A stretch of DNA of 64,000 nucleotides from Dendrobium chrysotoxum (Eukaryota; Streptophyta; Magnoliopsida; Asparagales; Orchidaceae): NCBI GenBank assembly GCA_019925795.1, contig CM034304.1:248001-312000 (forward strand). Direction: 5' to 3'. A model generated the notes under the pieces. The model made no database searches, had not been told where the DNA came from, and saw nothing but the letters and a program-made list of their open reading frames with translations. A program made the translations under genes and the position numbers. How positions within the stretch are numbered: position 1 is the first letter of the stretch; each line of letters begins with the position of its first letter. Positions 1-11,212 of the stretch are shown here, piece after piece.

Positions 1-213
1 TATCGATGTCAATCATACTATCGATGTCAATCATACTATACGATGGACATAGATGATTTTGGGTTATCCCGTAGATCATACCAGATGAAACAATGATTTT
101 TGTACTAATCATCCTAGATTATATTTTGATCGTACTGAATGATAACCTGAAAAATGAACTATTCATACTGTACGAATGGTATAGTGCGGGATGATGGTCA
201 GAGATGAATTCTT
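1..213 (+). repeat. LTR fragment, left part of element B LTR
   Basis: No coding potential is visible. The stretch contains a direct repeat of about 19 bp at its very start and several decayed copies of the cgtNN-NNacg palindrome seen throughout the LTRs here, such as the gtactgaatgat type near 150. The right flank of element A (from 7223) has the same kind of sequence, so I read 1-213 as the left part of the LTR into which element A inserted. No clean target duplication is visible at the A boundaries, so the pairing is an inference. Confidence 0.45.
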
Positions 214-1338
214 TGTTGAAAATCTGGTTTTGATGATAACAAACATGTCTCTATTATGTTTTGCTTACCTAACCTATTTCAGGCACAAAAGATCACGAGC
301 AACTCAAGCCAACTCAAGATCGGGTCCAAGTGTGTCTAAGTATACTATTTTTCTTTTTCTTGAGTCAATTGTAATGTTGCTGATCGCCTAGCTAAGTAAC
401 CTTGTACACACACACTTAGTGGGAGAGCTTGAGTGAATTAGAGTTTCTATTCAAATTTTTATTTAGATCATCCTAGACGATAGTCACATCATCCTTGACG
501 ATCAAGTAAAAATAGAAACCCTAATTAGGAAGACCAAGTTAAGAGGGTCTAATTATGTAGATCATCCTAGACGATCTTTGGATCGTATGGGATGATATGC
601 TCAAATAATAAATTCTCAGTCGCTAGATCAAGTTGGCAAGTTTTTATTTTAAGATATTTGGTCTGATTATCCAGAATGATACGTGTATCATCCCGGATGA
701 TCCAGTACAATCATACTTAAATTAATCTGATAATTAAGGAAAGCAATTTATATTTGATTGATACGATCATATCATCCTGGACGATCGCAGGATCATCCCG
801 GACAATCATGATTCATCTAGTGCATTTCAGCTGTACGAGATGAACTGTGTACAGGATGATTTGGGCACTTTTTGAACTAATCATACAGGATGATTTCCTT
901 ATTGTCCTGGACGATCAAGTTATTTTTTGGTCATCCAGCACAGTTTACTCTGGACGACCTGAACTATCTTCTGGATGATATTCCTCGATTTACATTAATC
1001 GTCCCGGATGATCGCAAAATTATACGGGATGATATGAACAACCTTTTCTAGTGATCATCCAGAAGAGCCAGATCATACAGGCTGAAATAGCTGATTTTGA
1101 ACTGATCGTACAGGATGATCGATTGATTGTCCTGGATGATCTAGGACGACCAGTTTAGGGGAAATTTTAAGCCCTCCTATAAAAGAAATTTTTCTTGGAA
1201 CAAGAAAAATATTTTATCACTTTCCTTTCCAGAGAAACCCTAGAGAGAGAGTTTGGGAGAGAGAGAAAGGATCTTGTGAGGGGGAGTTAGTGAGGGATTC
1301 ATTGTGGGAGGATCGTTCACAAGAAGATCCGTGTTCTT
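214..1338 (+). repeat. 5' LTR of element A, truncated
   Basis: It begins TGTTGAAAATCTGG, matching the TGTTGCAAATCTGG start of the complete LTRs at 5520 and 44150, and follows them through the palindrome-rich region, the TATA-like box and the purine-rich GAGAGA tract. It stops near 1338, in the segment that in intact LTRs reads gaagatccggggttctc. The last 370 bp or so and the terminal CA are gone. Many palindromes have lost CpG (gatcatcc...gatgat), so the copy looks old. Confidence 0.85.
1178..1185 (+). promoter_or_regulatory. TATA-like box of LTR A
   Basis: TATAAAAG follows the palindrome array and precedes a GA-rich leader by about 60 bp, the expected place for the U3 promoter of an LTR. 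The equivalent site is TATAAAAG in element F (54244-54251) and the weaker TTTAAAAG in the LTRs of E. Function is inferred from position and motif only. Confidence 0.55.
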
Positions 1339-1372
1339 GGAAGAGAACTAACTTGATCATTTTAAGCCCTCT

Positions 1373-2700
1373 TTGCATGCTCTTGGAAGAGAACTAACTA
1401 ATTACAAAAGAGTGAACAAAATTCTTAGATGTTTTCCTTCTTCATATGATGCTAAGATTACTACGATCACGGAAACTAAAGATTTAAATACTTACTCTAT
1501 TGACAGCTTACTTGGATCACTCATTACTTACGAGCAAGGGGTGAACCAAAGATAACTTGATGCAGGTGAACGAAAGAAGGAGAAGATAGTGGCGCTAAAG
1601 GCCAATGATTCAGATGCTAGCACTTTCGGGTCTGATAGCGATGACATCGCCTTGATCACAAGGCAATTCAAGAGCTTTCTAAGGAAGAAACACAAGAACT
1701 TTCAAAAGTGGAACAAAGGTAAGACCAGAAGAAACTTTAAAGGGTCATCTGAATCTGTTTGTTTTGAATGCAGGAAGCTTGGACACATAAAGGCGGATTA
1801 TCCTACGCTCAAGGCTCACCCAAGCAAGGAGAAGGGTGAGGAGAAACCATAGTTCAGAAAGGACAAGAAGTGAATACAAAAGCATTCTGGACAGACTCTA
1901 CATCTGACTCTTCTGAGACTAAAGCTGAAGAGGAGGAAATAAATTTGTGTCTGATGGCTGATGATCACTCTGGTCAGTCGGACCAGGAAGATGTATGTGA
2001 GCTTACTTACGATCAATTAATTGAAGTATCTGAAAAAATTCATGCATCGTATTGAAAGCTTAAGAAAACCCATGCTAACTTAAAACTGGATTATTTGACT
2101 TTGTAAAAAGAGCATGTTGTTTTGATTAAGGATCATTCCACTGTTGATAGCAATCACATGTCTTTACTTGATGAGTTTGATGAATTGAATAAAAAATATT
2201 ATGATTTAGTTAGTATTCCTGATTCATTGAAAACCACTCATGTTGATTTGGAGTGAGCGTTTAAAGAATTAGATACCATGGCATGTGAAGTAGAAAGTAG
2301 CAATGGTGCTTTAAAATTTTAAATTGCAAGTTTAAAGAAAGAGAATGAATTTTTGAAAGTAAAAATCAGTGCTTTTGAGAAAAACCAAATACCTCCTACA
2401 TTTGCATAGTTTTATGCACCTCCACCTTTTGTACATTTAGATTTAAAATCATTAAAGCATGTTTCGGATAAAACTTGGAAGAGGCACTATCACCCACGTA
2501 GATTAGTTAACCCTTTTCGTGGTGTTAGATGTTTTTTTATGTGGCATGTTATGACATATTTATCACACCTGCACTGTTCACTGTAGTACACATTGGGTGT
2601 GGAGGCCCAAACTACCTATTTCACACCACAGCACGCATGCATTTCATTCTTCTTTTCATAAGAAGGTACCCAAACCTGTTTGGATTCCTAAGACTGACGT
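1373..2700 (+). pseudogene. copia gag pseudogene of element A
   Basis: The frame matches gag of elements B-F from the segment around HALGRELTNY onwards. Visible parts are a short UBN2-type remnant, a zinc knuckle CFECRKLGHIKADY whose last Cys has become Tyr (TGT to TAT near 1799), an acidic Ser-rich stretch, and a coiled-coil-like region (about 2160-2370) broken by stop codons. A second knuckle region near 2528 has lost its frame; it reads CFSCGMLGHISHTC in element E. The N-terminal half of gag was removed by the deletion at 1338-1373. Several in-frame stops mean no capsid protein can be made. Confidence 0.8.
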
Positions 2701-5519
2701 TTGAGAGCATGTGGTACCTGGACAGCGGATGTTCTAGACACATGACTGGAGATGCAAATCAGTTCATTTTGCTGGAGGCCAGGGCTAGAGGTAAGGTTAC
2801 ACTTGGAGATAACACCACCAGGAAGGTGGTAGGCTCAGGTATAATTAGTGATTCAAAGAATTTAATGATTGATAATATTTTGCTTGTAGATGGACTGAAA
2901 CACAACTTGCTAAGCGTCAGTCAACTTTATGATAAAGGATACAACATCAAATTCCTGCCTACTAGCTGCATTTTAAGCTTAAATGATAAAATTATTTTGC
3001 AGGGGCAAAGGATTAATAACGTCTACAAGCTGGATGTAAGTTGTATTAAATATGAGAATTCAATTTACTTAAAAACTGCTGCTGATGAGTCATGGTTGTG
3101 GTATAGGAGATTGTGTCATGCCAGTATGAAAACCCTCAGGAGAGTCACCCAAAAGGACTTAGTTAGAGGTGTGCCCAAGCTTAAGTTCACTAAGGATCAC
3201 CTGTGTGATGTTTGTCAGTTAGGAAAGCAAGTCCAGTCCTCTTTTCACCCTGTTAAGGACATTAGCACCTCTAGACCTTTAGAAGTTCTTCACATGGACC
3301 TCTTTGGACCCATTAGCACTGCAAGCTTAGGGGGGAAAGTTTATGAATTTATGATTGTAGATAACTACTCGAGGTTCACTTTGATTAAATTTTTGTCCCA
3401 CAAATCTGAGTCATTTGATGAGTTTAAGTCCTTCTCCACTTGGATTCAGAGGAAGTTAGGTTGTGAGATCCTGACTATTCATAGTGATCATGGTGGAGAG
3501 TTTGAGAATGTTAAGTTTGGAAGTTTTTGTGAGGAGCAAGAGATTAGTCACAATTTTTCAGCTCCTAGGACCCCTCAGCAGAACGGGGTAGCTGAAAGGA
3601 AGAACAAGACCTTAGTGGAAGCCACTAGAGCCATGCTTGCTGAGTATTCACTTCCTAAATACTTTTGGGCTGAAGAGGTGAACACTGCCTGTTATGTACT
3701 GAATAGGGTGAATGTGAGATCAAAACTGAACAAGACAACTTATGAGATCATTATGGGTAGAACTCCAAACCTGTCCCACCTCCATGTCTTTGGTTGTAAG
3801 ATTTTCATTCTTAACAATGGGAAATCACTCTTAGGAAAGTTTGACCCCAAATCTGATGAAGGAGTGTTCTTACGCTATTCTAGTGTGGGAAAATCCTTTA
3901 GGGTGTTCAATAAAAGGACTTTGGTGGTGGAAAAGACAACTCATGTGGTGTTTTATGAATTTGATCCTAAGGTGAATAGAATTGAGGAAGAAGAGGAGGT
4001 AGAGGAGATTACCCAAGGGATTGGAAATGCAAATCTGGTGGAGAGGGTAGAACCTCAAACCACACTGCCTAGAGATTGGAGATATTATATGAGTCATCCT
4101 AAAGAACCGATCTTAGGAGACCCTTCTGAAGGTGTCAGGACTAGGCATGGACTTAGGAAGGAAGTAAACCATTCTACCTTTATCTCAATGACTGAACCCA
4201 CCAACATCAATCAAGCCCTTTCGGATGAGTTTTGGATTTTAGCTATGCAGGAAGAATTGAATCAATTTGAAAGGAATGATGTTTGGGAGTTAGTAGAAAG
4301 ACCTAGAAATCAAAGTATTATGGGAACCAAGTGGGACTTTAAGAATAAGTTGAATGATTCTGGTGTGGTGGTTAGAAATATGGCAAGATTGGTGGCTAAG
4401 AGGTATAATCAGATAGAAGAGATTAATTTTGAGGAGACTTTTGCCCCTGTAGCTAGATTGGAAGCTATTAGAGTGCTACTAGCCTTTGCTTGTTATAAGG
4501 GATTTAAGCTGTTTCAAATGGATGTCAAGAGTGCCTTTTTAAATGGGGTAATAAAAGATGATATTTTTGTAGAACAACCCCTAGGTTTTGAGAGTTCCCA
4601 ATATTCGAATCATGTTTACAAATTAAAAAAGGCCTTATATAGATTGAAAAAGGCACCCAGAGCTTGGTATGAGAGGCTTAGCACATTCCTGTTAGAAAGA
4701 GAGTTTGTTAAGGGGAGCGTAGACACCACACTTTTTCTGAGGAGAATAGGGGATGATTTACTCATTATCCAGATCTATGTTGATGATATCATATTTGGAT
4801 CTTCTGATAAATTTTTAAGTGATGAATATTCTAAAATAATGAGTAAGGAGTTTGAGATGAGTATGATGGGAGAATTGTCCTACTTTTTGGGGTTTAGCAT
4901 AAGGCAAACGGATGATTGAACCTTTCTCAATCAATCTAAATACACTAAGGACATTTTGAGAAAATATGAAATGGCCAAAGCCAAGCCAATCAATACTCAC
5001 ATGAGCTCCTCTGTTCAGTTAGATAAGGATTCAAGTGGAAAATCTGTTGATCAGAAGAAGTATAGAGGAATAATAGGATCACTGCTTTACTTGACTACTA
5101 GCCGACCTGATATCATGTTTAGTGTCTGTCTTTGTGCTAGGTTTTAGGCTGATCCTAAAGAGTCCCAACTGACTGTTATTAAGAGAATTCTTAGATATCT
5201 TTTAGGGACCCCAAACCTAGGAATCTAGTACCCTAGACACAGCTCCTCTTTTGAGATTATTGGATATTCTGATTCTGACATTTGCAGGGTGTAGGGTGGA
5301 TAGAAAGAGCACTTCTGGTACTTGTCAATTTAAAGGACATTCGTTAGTCTCCTGGTCCAGTAGAAAATAGAACTCAGTTGCACTTTCCACTACTGAAGCT
5401 GAGTACATTGCCTTAGGGAGTTGTGTGGCCCAAGTTCTTTGGTTGAAGCAATAAGTCTTGGATTTAGGATTACTTGTGGGCATAATTTCTATTTTGTGTG
5501 ATAATACTAGTGTCATCTG
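2701..5519 (+). pseudogene. copia pol pseudogene of element A (protease-integrase-RT-RNase H)
   Basis: The best preserved pol in the left half, open from 2529 to 4919 although the part before about 2701 is out of the gag frame. The aspartic protease motif DSG is at 2721-2729. The integrase zinc finger has lost its first His (WYRRLCH; Tyr instead of His) but keeps the CX2C pair. The DD35E triad is intact: Asp 3297, Asp 3485 and Glu 3593 (nucleotide positions). RT carries YVDD at 4776-4787. A TGA at 4917-4919 replaces a Gly codon. Further stops at 5145, 5228 and near 5368, and a frameshift near 5283, disable the end. RNase H stops at CDNTSVIC, directly against the 3' LTR. Family identity is certain; function is lost. 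Confidence 0.9.
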
Positions 5520-7222
5520 TGTTGCAAATCTGGTTTTGATGATGACAAACATATTTCTAGTGTGTTTTGCTTGGCTAATCTGTTTCAGGCACAAAAGATC
5601 GCGAGCCACTCAAGCCAACTCAAGATCGGGTCCAAGTGTGTCAAATGTATGATTTTTCTTTTTATTGGGTCAATTGTAATGTAACTGATTCCCTAGCTAA
5701 GTAACCTTGCACACACACACTCAGGGAGAGAGATTGAGTGAATTAGAGTTTGTGTTAAAAATTTTGTTCAGATCGTCCTGGACGATCTCCACATCGTCCT
5801 GGACGATCCAGTTAAAATAGAAACCCTAATTAGGGTGACTAAGTTAAGAGGGTCTGATTGAGCAGATCATCCTGGATGATCTTCGGATCGTATGGGACGA
5901 TATGCCCAAATCAGAAATTCTCAGCCGCCAGATTAAGTTAGGCAAGTTTTATTTTAAGTATTTTGGTCTGATCGTCCCGGACGATACGTGTATCGTCCTG
6001 GACGATTAACTACAATCATGCCTAAATTAGTCTGGTTATTAAGGAAAGTAATTAATGTTTAATTGATATGATCACATCGTCCTGGACGATCGCAGGATCG
6101 TCCCGGACGATCGTGATCGTCTAGTGCATTTCAACTGTACGACCCGAACTGTGTTCAGGACGATTTGGGGCCTTTTTGAACTAATCATACCGGACGATGA
6201 CCCCATCATCCTGGACGATCAAGTCATTTTTTGGTCGTCCAGCACAGATTTCTCTGGACGACCCGAACTGTCTTCTGGACGATTTTCCCCGATTTGCACT
6301 AATCGTCCCGGACGATCGCAGGATCGTACGGGATGATATGAACAACTTTTTCTACTGATCGTCCAGAAGAGCCAGATCGTCCAGGCTGAAACAGTTGAAT
6401 TTGAATTGATCGTACAGGACGATCTACCGATCATCCTGGACGATCTTGGCCGACCAGTTGAGATTTAGGGCAAATTTTAAGCCCTCCTTTAAAAGAACTT
6501 TTTCCAATTTTTAGAAAAATCTTTTGCTGCCTTCCTTCCCTGAGAAAACCTAGAGAGAGAGAGAGAGAGTTGGGAGAGAGAGAGAAGATCTTGTGTGGGG
6601 GGAGTTAGTGAGGGATTCACTAAGGTTGCTCCGAGCACGGATCAGAGTCATGTTCTCCGCTCGTCGTCTTTCGTCTAGTCGGTGTTCATCGTGGGAGGAT
6701 CATTCGCAAGAAGATCTGGGGTTCTCTGCCCGCTTCAGGTGGAAGCAAAAGGAGTTTGTAGGTTCTCTGCCTGCTTCAGGAGGAAGCGAAAGGAGTTCGA
6801 AGGTTCTTTGCCTGCTTCAGGAGGAAGCGAAAAGAGGTCGGGTTCTCTGCCTCACCGTGTGGTGAAAAGGAGGTTTTTGTACAGGCTTCTCCACCTTGCT
6901 GTGGGAGCAAAAGGAGAGATAATTTTATTTAGTGCAATACCCGGAGGGGAGGCTCTGGGGAGTGGACGTAGGTCAAGTTGACCGAACCACTATAAAATCT
7001 TGTTTGCTTTTCTCATTCTGTTCTGCACTTTACTTTTCTGATATTAACTGCTTGGGTGAATATCTATGATTGATCTTTTCGTCCTTGTTTACTTATTTCT
7101 GCTACATATCGTAGCAGAGATTTTCACTGTCGCTATAAAATTTTTAAATAACCAATTCAACCCCCCTCTTGGTTAGCCTCGGGACTAGTTCACTAGGGCT
7201 TAACATCCCTATCAAACTTTCA
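5520..7222 (+). repeat. 3' LTR of element A (1703 bp)
   Basis: It begins TGTTGCAAATC and ends CTTTCA, the same ends as the LTRs of E. It contains many copies of GATCGTCCTGGACGATC (for example 5771-5787), a TTTAAAAG TATA-like site near 6492, a GA-rich leader near 6550-6590, and tandem units of about 41 bp at 6720-6855. The usual PPT (AAAAAGGGGGAGA) does not precede it, because pol sequence abuts it. CpG is better preserved than in the 5' LTR, so the two ends may not derive from one insertion. Confidence 0.88.
6720..6855 (+). repeat. Tandem ~41-bp repeat in LTR leader
   Basis: Copies start at 6720, 6761, 6802 and 6841. Each begins ggttctctgcc and carries GCTTC-aggNg-GAAGC, a 5-bp stem. The same repeat is at about 10646-10785 (element C), 37195-37330 and 45344-45480 (element E) and 54469-54600 (element F). 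It lies downstream of the TATA-like box, so it would be in the transcribed leader. Confidence 0.8.
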
Positions 7223-8205
7223 ATCCTTTGTCCCAGGGATCATCCCATACGAACATTTAAAAAATAACATGATTATCTTGTATGATCTTTGGATCGTACA
7301 GTATGATATTCATAAATACAGTAAATTGTTCATCTGTACCCGTACTAGACAAAGCTATTTTTGAACTGATCGTACTGTACGATATTATATCGTACTATAT
7401 GAACAAAAACAATAAATTAGAATTTTTAGGGTTTTCTAAAGCTTGATTTAAAATGACTTTTTATTTTACAATTAGAAGTAGTTATGGTCGTGGTTGATAT
7501 AGGAAGGAACTCTTGAGGGGGAGCTTTTGGAGAGATCCAAGGTTTGTGAGAGGAAGGAGAAGGTGAGCTTGAGCGTGAGGGAGAAGGAGTGTGAGGGGAT
7601 CAAACAGTTGCTCAAAGTTAGCTGCATGCATACTCCTCATGTGGCCATGGTGAGTCTCGGGAAGGTACTTTAGGAAGAGAGGCTTCAAGGTCAACTTCCT
7701 CAAGGTACTATGCCGTCTCCAGGTGGGAGAAAAAGGAGAAGGTCTACTGCCATCACCGGGAGGGTGACATAGCGTTTGGTTCTCCACCACACCGGGGAAG
7801 GTGAAAGTGAGATTTGTAAAGGCGTCTCCACCTTATTGTGGAAGCAAAAGGAGAGTCAACTTTTAGTAGTGTAAATCCCGAAGTGGAGGACTCCGCGGAG
7901 TGGACGTAGGTCAAGTGACCGAACCACTATAAAAATTTTTGGTGTGCTTTATTCATTTTTACCGCAGTTTACTTTTCACGTATTTAGTTTATATTTTAAT
8001 TGCTTGGTGAAAAATCTGATCTTGATCTAGTATTGTGATATTTATAATTGTGTCACCAATATCATAGTTAAGAACAAATCACTAGCTTTCACATTCTACT
8101 TGTTAAATTATTATTTTAAAAATATAAAAAATTAGACCTATTTAGGTTTAATTTTTTATAATACAAATTCACCCCCCCCCCCTCTTGGCGCATCTCGTAA
8201 TTTCA
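7223..8205 (+). repeat. LTR of element B, right part
   Basis: A diverged copia LTR that ends in a C-rich stretch and aatttca, followed at once by a PBS-like sequence. Palindromes here favour the form atcgtac(a/t)gtacgat over gtcctggac. The GA-rich leader and the cttctccacc tail found in the other LTRs are recognisable (about 7500-7900). The start of this LTR probably lies left of the window or in 1-213, separated by element A. Confidence 0.75.
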
Positions 8206-8207
8206 AG

Positions 8208-8219
8208 TGCTATCAAAGC
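8208..8219 (+). other. Primer-binding site of element B (degenerate)
   Basis: tgctatcaaagc corresponds to the plant copia PBS TGGTATCAGAGC, complementary to the 3' end of initiator-Met tRNA, with two visible changes. It lies three bases after the LTR end at 8205. Confidence 0.6.
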
Positions 8220-8264
8220 AGGGTTTCAAAATAGTATTTTAGAAAACTTAGAAACATAAGATCC

Positions 8265-9344
8265 ATGGCACATTTTGGTAACCCTAATACTATGGAGAGT
8301 TATTCTATAACCCTTCCACCTTTATTTGACAATATACCATTTAATTTCTGGAAAATATGCATTTTTACATTTTTATATTCTATAGACTATCGCATTTGGA
8401 TGTTATTTTAAGAAGGTTACACTGCACCATTTCGTATGTTGAACGGCATTAAAACCTAATTATCTTTTAATGAATAGAGTAATGAGGATAGAGAATTCAC
8501 ATAATTAAATTCTAAATGCTTAAATTGTTTCTTTTGCACATTAAAATGAGAAGTCTATATGCGAGTGTCTACTTGTAATACTGGTAAGTAAATTTGGGAT
8601 AGATTGTGTATCATATATGAAGGAACTAGTGAGGTCAAATAATCTAGGCTAAACATACTGCTGCAAGATTACGAACTATTTTGCATGAAACCTAATAAAC
8701 CTATATCTAAAATGTACACTAGATTCACCCAAATTGTGACATCCTTGCATGCTTTAGGGAGAGAGTTATCAAACTTCGAGAAAGTGAATAAAATATTATG
8801 ATGTTTACCTAACAAGTATGATGCAAACATTACTGTAATAATTGAGTCCAAAGATTTAAATATTTATTTAATTGACAATTTGCTTGGGTCACTCATTACC
8901 TACGAGCAAGGAGTGAGTCAATGACAAAGTGATGTAGGTGAAAAGAAGAAAGAGTGAACGGTGGCGTTAAAAGCGAATAATTCTGAAAGTGATTGTTCTA
9001 CAGTGGAGGAAGATGGCGACATAGCCTTGATGACTCGTCAGTTTAGGAATTTTCTAAAAAGAAAGGAACGACGTCATCAAAGTAATTGGAATAATGGTAA
9101 AAGCTTAAATAATACGAAAGTTGCATTTGACCTAATTTTCTTTGAGTGTAGGAAACCAGGTCATCTCCGAGCTGATTGCCCCAATGTTAAGACTCATCAA
9201 ACCAAGGAGAAAGGCGAGGAAAGATCAAAATTTAAGAAGAGAAAATTTAAGACACAAAAAGCTTTCTGGGCTGACTCTACTTTAGAATCATCATCATCAG
9301 AAGAAGAAGATGAGGTAACAAACTTATGTCTTATGACAAATGAT
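8265..9344 (+). pseudogene. copia gag pseudogene of element B
   Basis: It starts with ATG at 8265 in the same context as the gag of D and E (atccATGgc), giving a protein related to MANFxNxNTAEGYSITRPP. The UBN2-type domain is followed by a basic region and a zinc knuckle FFECRKPGHLRADC in which the first Cys is Phe. At least ten in-frame stops lie in the first 700 bp. The last 390 bp (8961-9344) are open. The frame is cut at an acidic Ser/Glu-rich segment by the LTR of element C. Confidence 0.8.
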
Positions 9345-11147
9345 TGTTGCAAATCTGGATTCAAGAAGTATAGTTTTGATGATGACAAATATATTTGTGT
9401 TCTATTTTGCTTGGCTAATCATTTCAGGTACAAAAGATCAAATACAATTCAAGCCAACTCAAGATTAGGTCCAAGTTTGTTTAAATGTATTTTTTTCTCT
9501 TTTTTGAGTCAAATGTAATGTAATTGATCCCCTAGTTATGTAACCTTACACACACACAGTCAGGTGGAGAGTTTTAGTGAATTAGGGTTTCTGTTTAAAT
9601 TTTGTTCTGATCATCCTGAATGATATTTACATCATCTTGGACGATCCACTGAAAATAGAAACCCTAATTGTGACGATCATGTTAAGTTAGTTTGGTTAAG
9701 CTGATCGTCCTAGACGATGTTAATATCATACAAGAGGATTGGCTAAAATTAGAAATTCTCAGCCACTAGATCAAGTTAGGTATGTTTTTATTTTTGGTGA
9801 TTTGGTCTGATCGTCCCGGCCGCTATGTGTATCATCCTGGATGATCCAGTACAATCATGCCTAAATTTATCTGGTGATTAAGGAAAGTAATTAATATTTA
9901 ATTGATACGATCATATCATTTGGGATGATCATGACTATCTAGTTCATTTCACCTATACGTCGAGAGTGGTGATCAAGATGATTTTGGTTATTTTTAAACT
10001 AATCGTACGGGATGATATAGATATCATCCCGAACGATCAGGTCATTTTGAGGTCATCCTCCATGGTTCACCTATACGTCTTTAGTGGTGCTCAGGATGAT
10101 TTTAGCACTTTTAAACTAATTATACATGACGATATGCATATTGTCTGGATGATAATGTCATTTTGGGACCTTCCAGCACAAGTTCCTCTAGACGACTAGA
10201 GCGGTCTTCTAGACGAAATTCCTGATTTATACTAAATATTCTGGAGGATCACAGATAGTACGGGATGATCTGAAAAACTTTTTTCTATAAATAGTCTAGA
10301 AGAACCAGATCGTCCAAGCTAAAGCAGGTGATTTTGAACTAATCGTATAGGATGATCTAGCGATTATCCTGAACGATAAGTGCCGACTAGTTGAGATTTA
10401 GGGTAATTTTTGAGCCCTCCTTTAAAAGATATTTTTCCTCCAATAAGAAAAATCTTTTACCACTTTCCTTTCTAGAGAAACCTTGAGAGAGAGAGAAAGA
10501 TTGGGAGAGAGAGAGAGGATCTTATGAGGGGGAGTTTATGAGGGATTCACAAAGGTGGCTCCAAGCATGGATCAGAGTCATTTTCTCCATTCATCGTCTC
10601 TCTTCTTGTTAGTGTTTTCTGTGGGAGGATCGTTCGCAAGAAAAACCGGGTTCTCTGCCTGCTTCAAGAGGAATCGAAAGGAGTTCAGGTTCTCTGGCTG
10701 CTTCAGGAAAAAGCAATATGAGTCCGGGTTCTCTTCCTGCTTCAGGAGGAAGCAAAAGGAGTTCAGGTTCTCTGCCTCATCAGGTTGGTGGAAAAGAGTT
10801 TTGCATAGGCTTCTCCATCTTATTGTGTGAGCAGAAGGAGAGTCACTTTTGTGTTAGTGCAATACCCAGAGGGGAAGCTCTGGGAGTGGGTGAAGGTCAA
10901 GTTAACTGAACCACTATAAAATCTGGTATACTCTTTTTGATTTTTTTCTACACTTTACTTTTCTGTTATTATCTACTTGGGTGAAATCTATGTTTAAACT
11001 TTTCATTTCTATGTTTACTTATTTTCATTGTAAATTATAAAAAAGATCTTTCCCGTTGCTCACAAATTTTTAAAATAACCAATTCACCCCCTCTTGGTTA
11101 GCCTTGGGACTAGTTCATCAGGGCTTAACATCTTTATCAAACTTTCA
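9345..11147 (+). repeat. 5' LTR of element C (1803 bp)
   Basis: TGTTGCAAATCTGG start and ACTTTCA end. Just inside the 5' end it carries an extra segment (attcaagaagtatag) also seen in the 3' LTR of F at 63204 but absent from A and E, marking a C/F subfamily. Palindromes are mostly in the decayed form. The GA-rich leader and the ~41-bp tandem units (about 10646-10785) are present. Confidence 0.85.
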
Positions 11148-11149
11148 AG

Positions 11150-11161
11150 TAGTATCAGAGC
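11150..11161 (+). other. Primer-binding site of element C
   Basis: tagtatcagagc, one mismatch to TGGTATCAGAGC (initiator-Met tRNA), two bases after the LTR end. Confidence 0.8.
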
Positions 11162-11212
11162 GGGATTCAAAAATTAAATTTAAAAACTCTTGAATTTGAT
11201 CCAAGGCTAACT

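Larger units (their letters stand above)
214..7222 (+). mobile_element. Ty1/copia retrotransposon A, internally deleted
   Basis: A truncated 5' LTR (214 to about 1338) is fused to the middle of gag, followed by a pol that is open for about 2.2 kb, and then a full-length LTR (5520-7222) that follows pol immediately inside the RNase H domain. The domain order protease, integrase, RT, RNase H is diagnostic of Ty1/copia. The primer-binding site, the first part of gag, the end of RNase H and the 3' untranslated module (with PPT) are all missing compared with element E. The element cannot be autonomous. It appears to be inserted in the LTR of element B. Confidence 0.85.
8206..9344 (+). mobile_element. 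Copia element B, internal fragment
   Basis: Only the PBS region and gag of this element remain before the LTR of element C cuts in at 9345. No pol of element B is recognisable in the window. Confidence 0.75.

Noticed and set aside
2529..2700. Start of the pol open frame of element A at 2529 as a protein N-terminus
   Set aside because: This part is the gag region in a shifted frame; homology to protease begins only at about 2701.
5771..6440. CRISPR-like array because short palindromic repeats recur at intervals
   Set aside because: The spacing is irregular, repeats vary, the motif lies in LTRs of eukaryotic retrotransposons, and no cas gene is present.
1..7240. Clear 5-bp target duplication for element A
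   Set aside because: The bases before 214 (ttctt) and after 7222 (atcct) match at only three of five positions, so I do not claim one.
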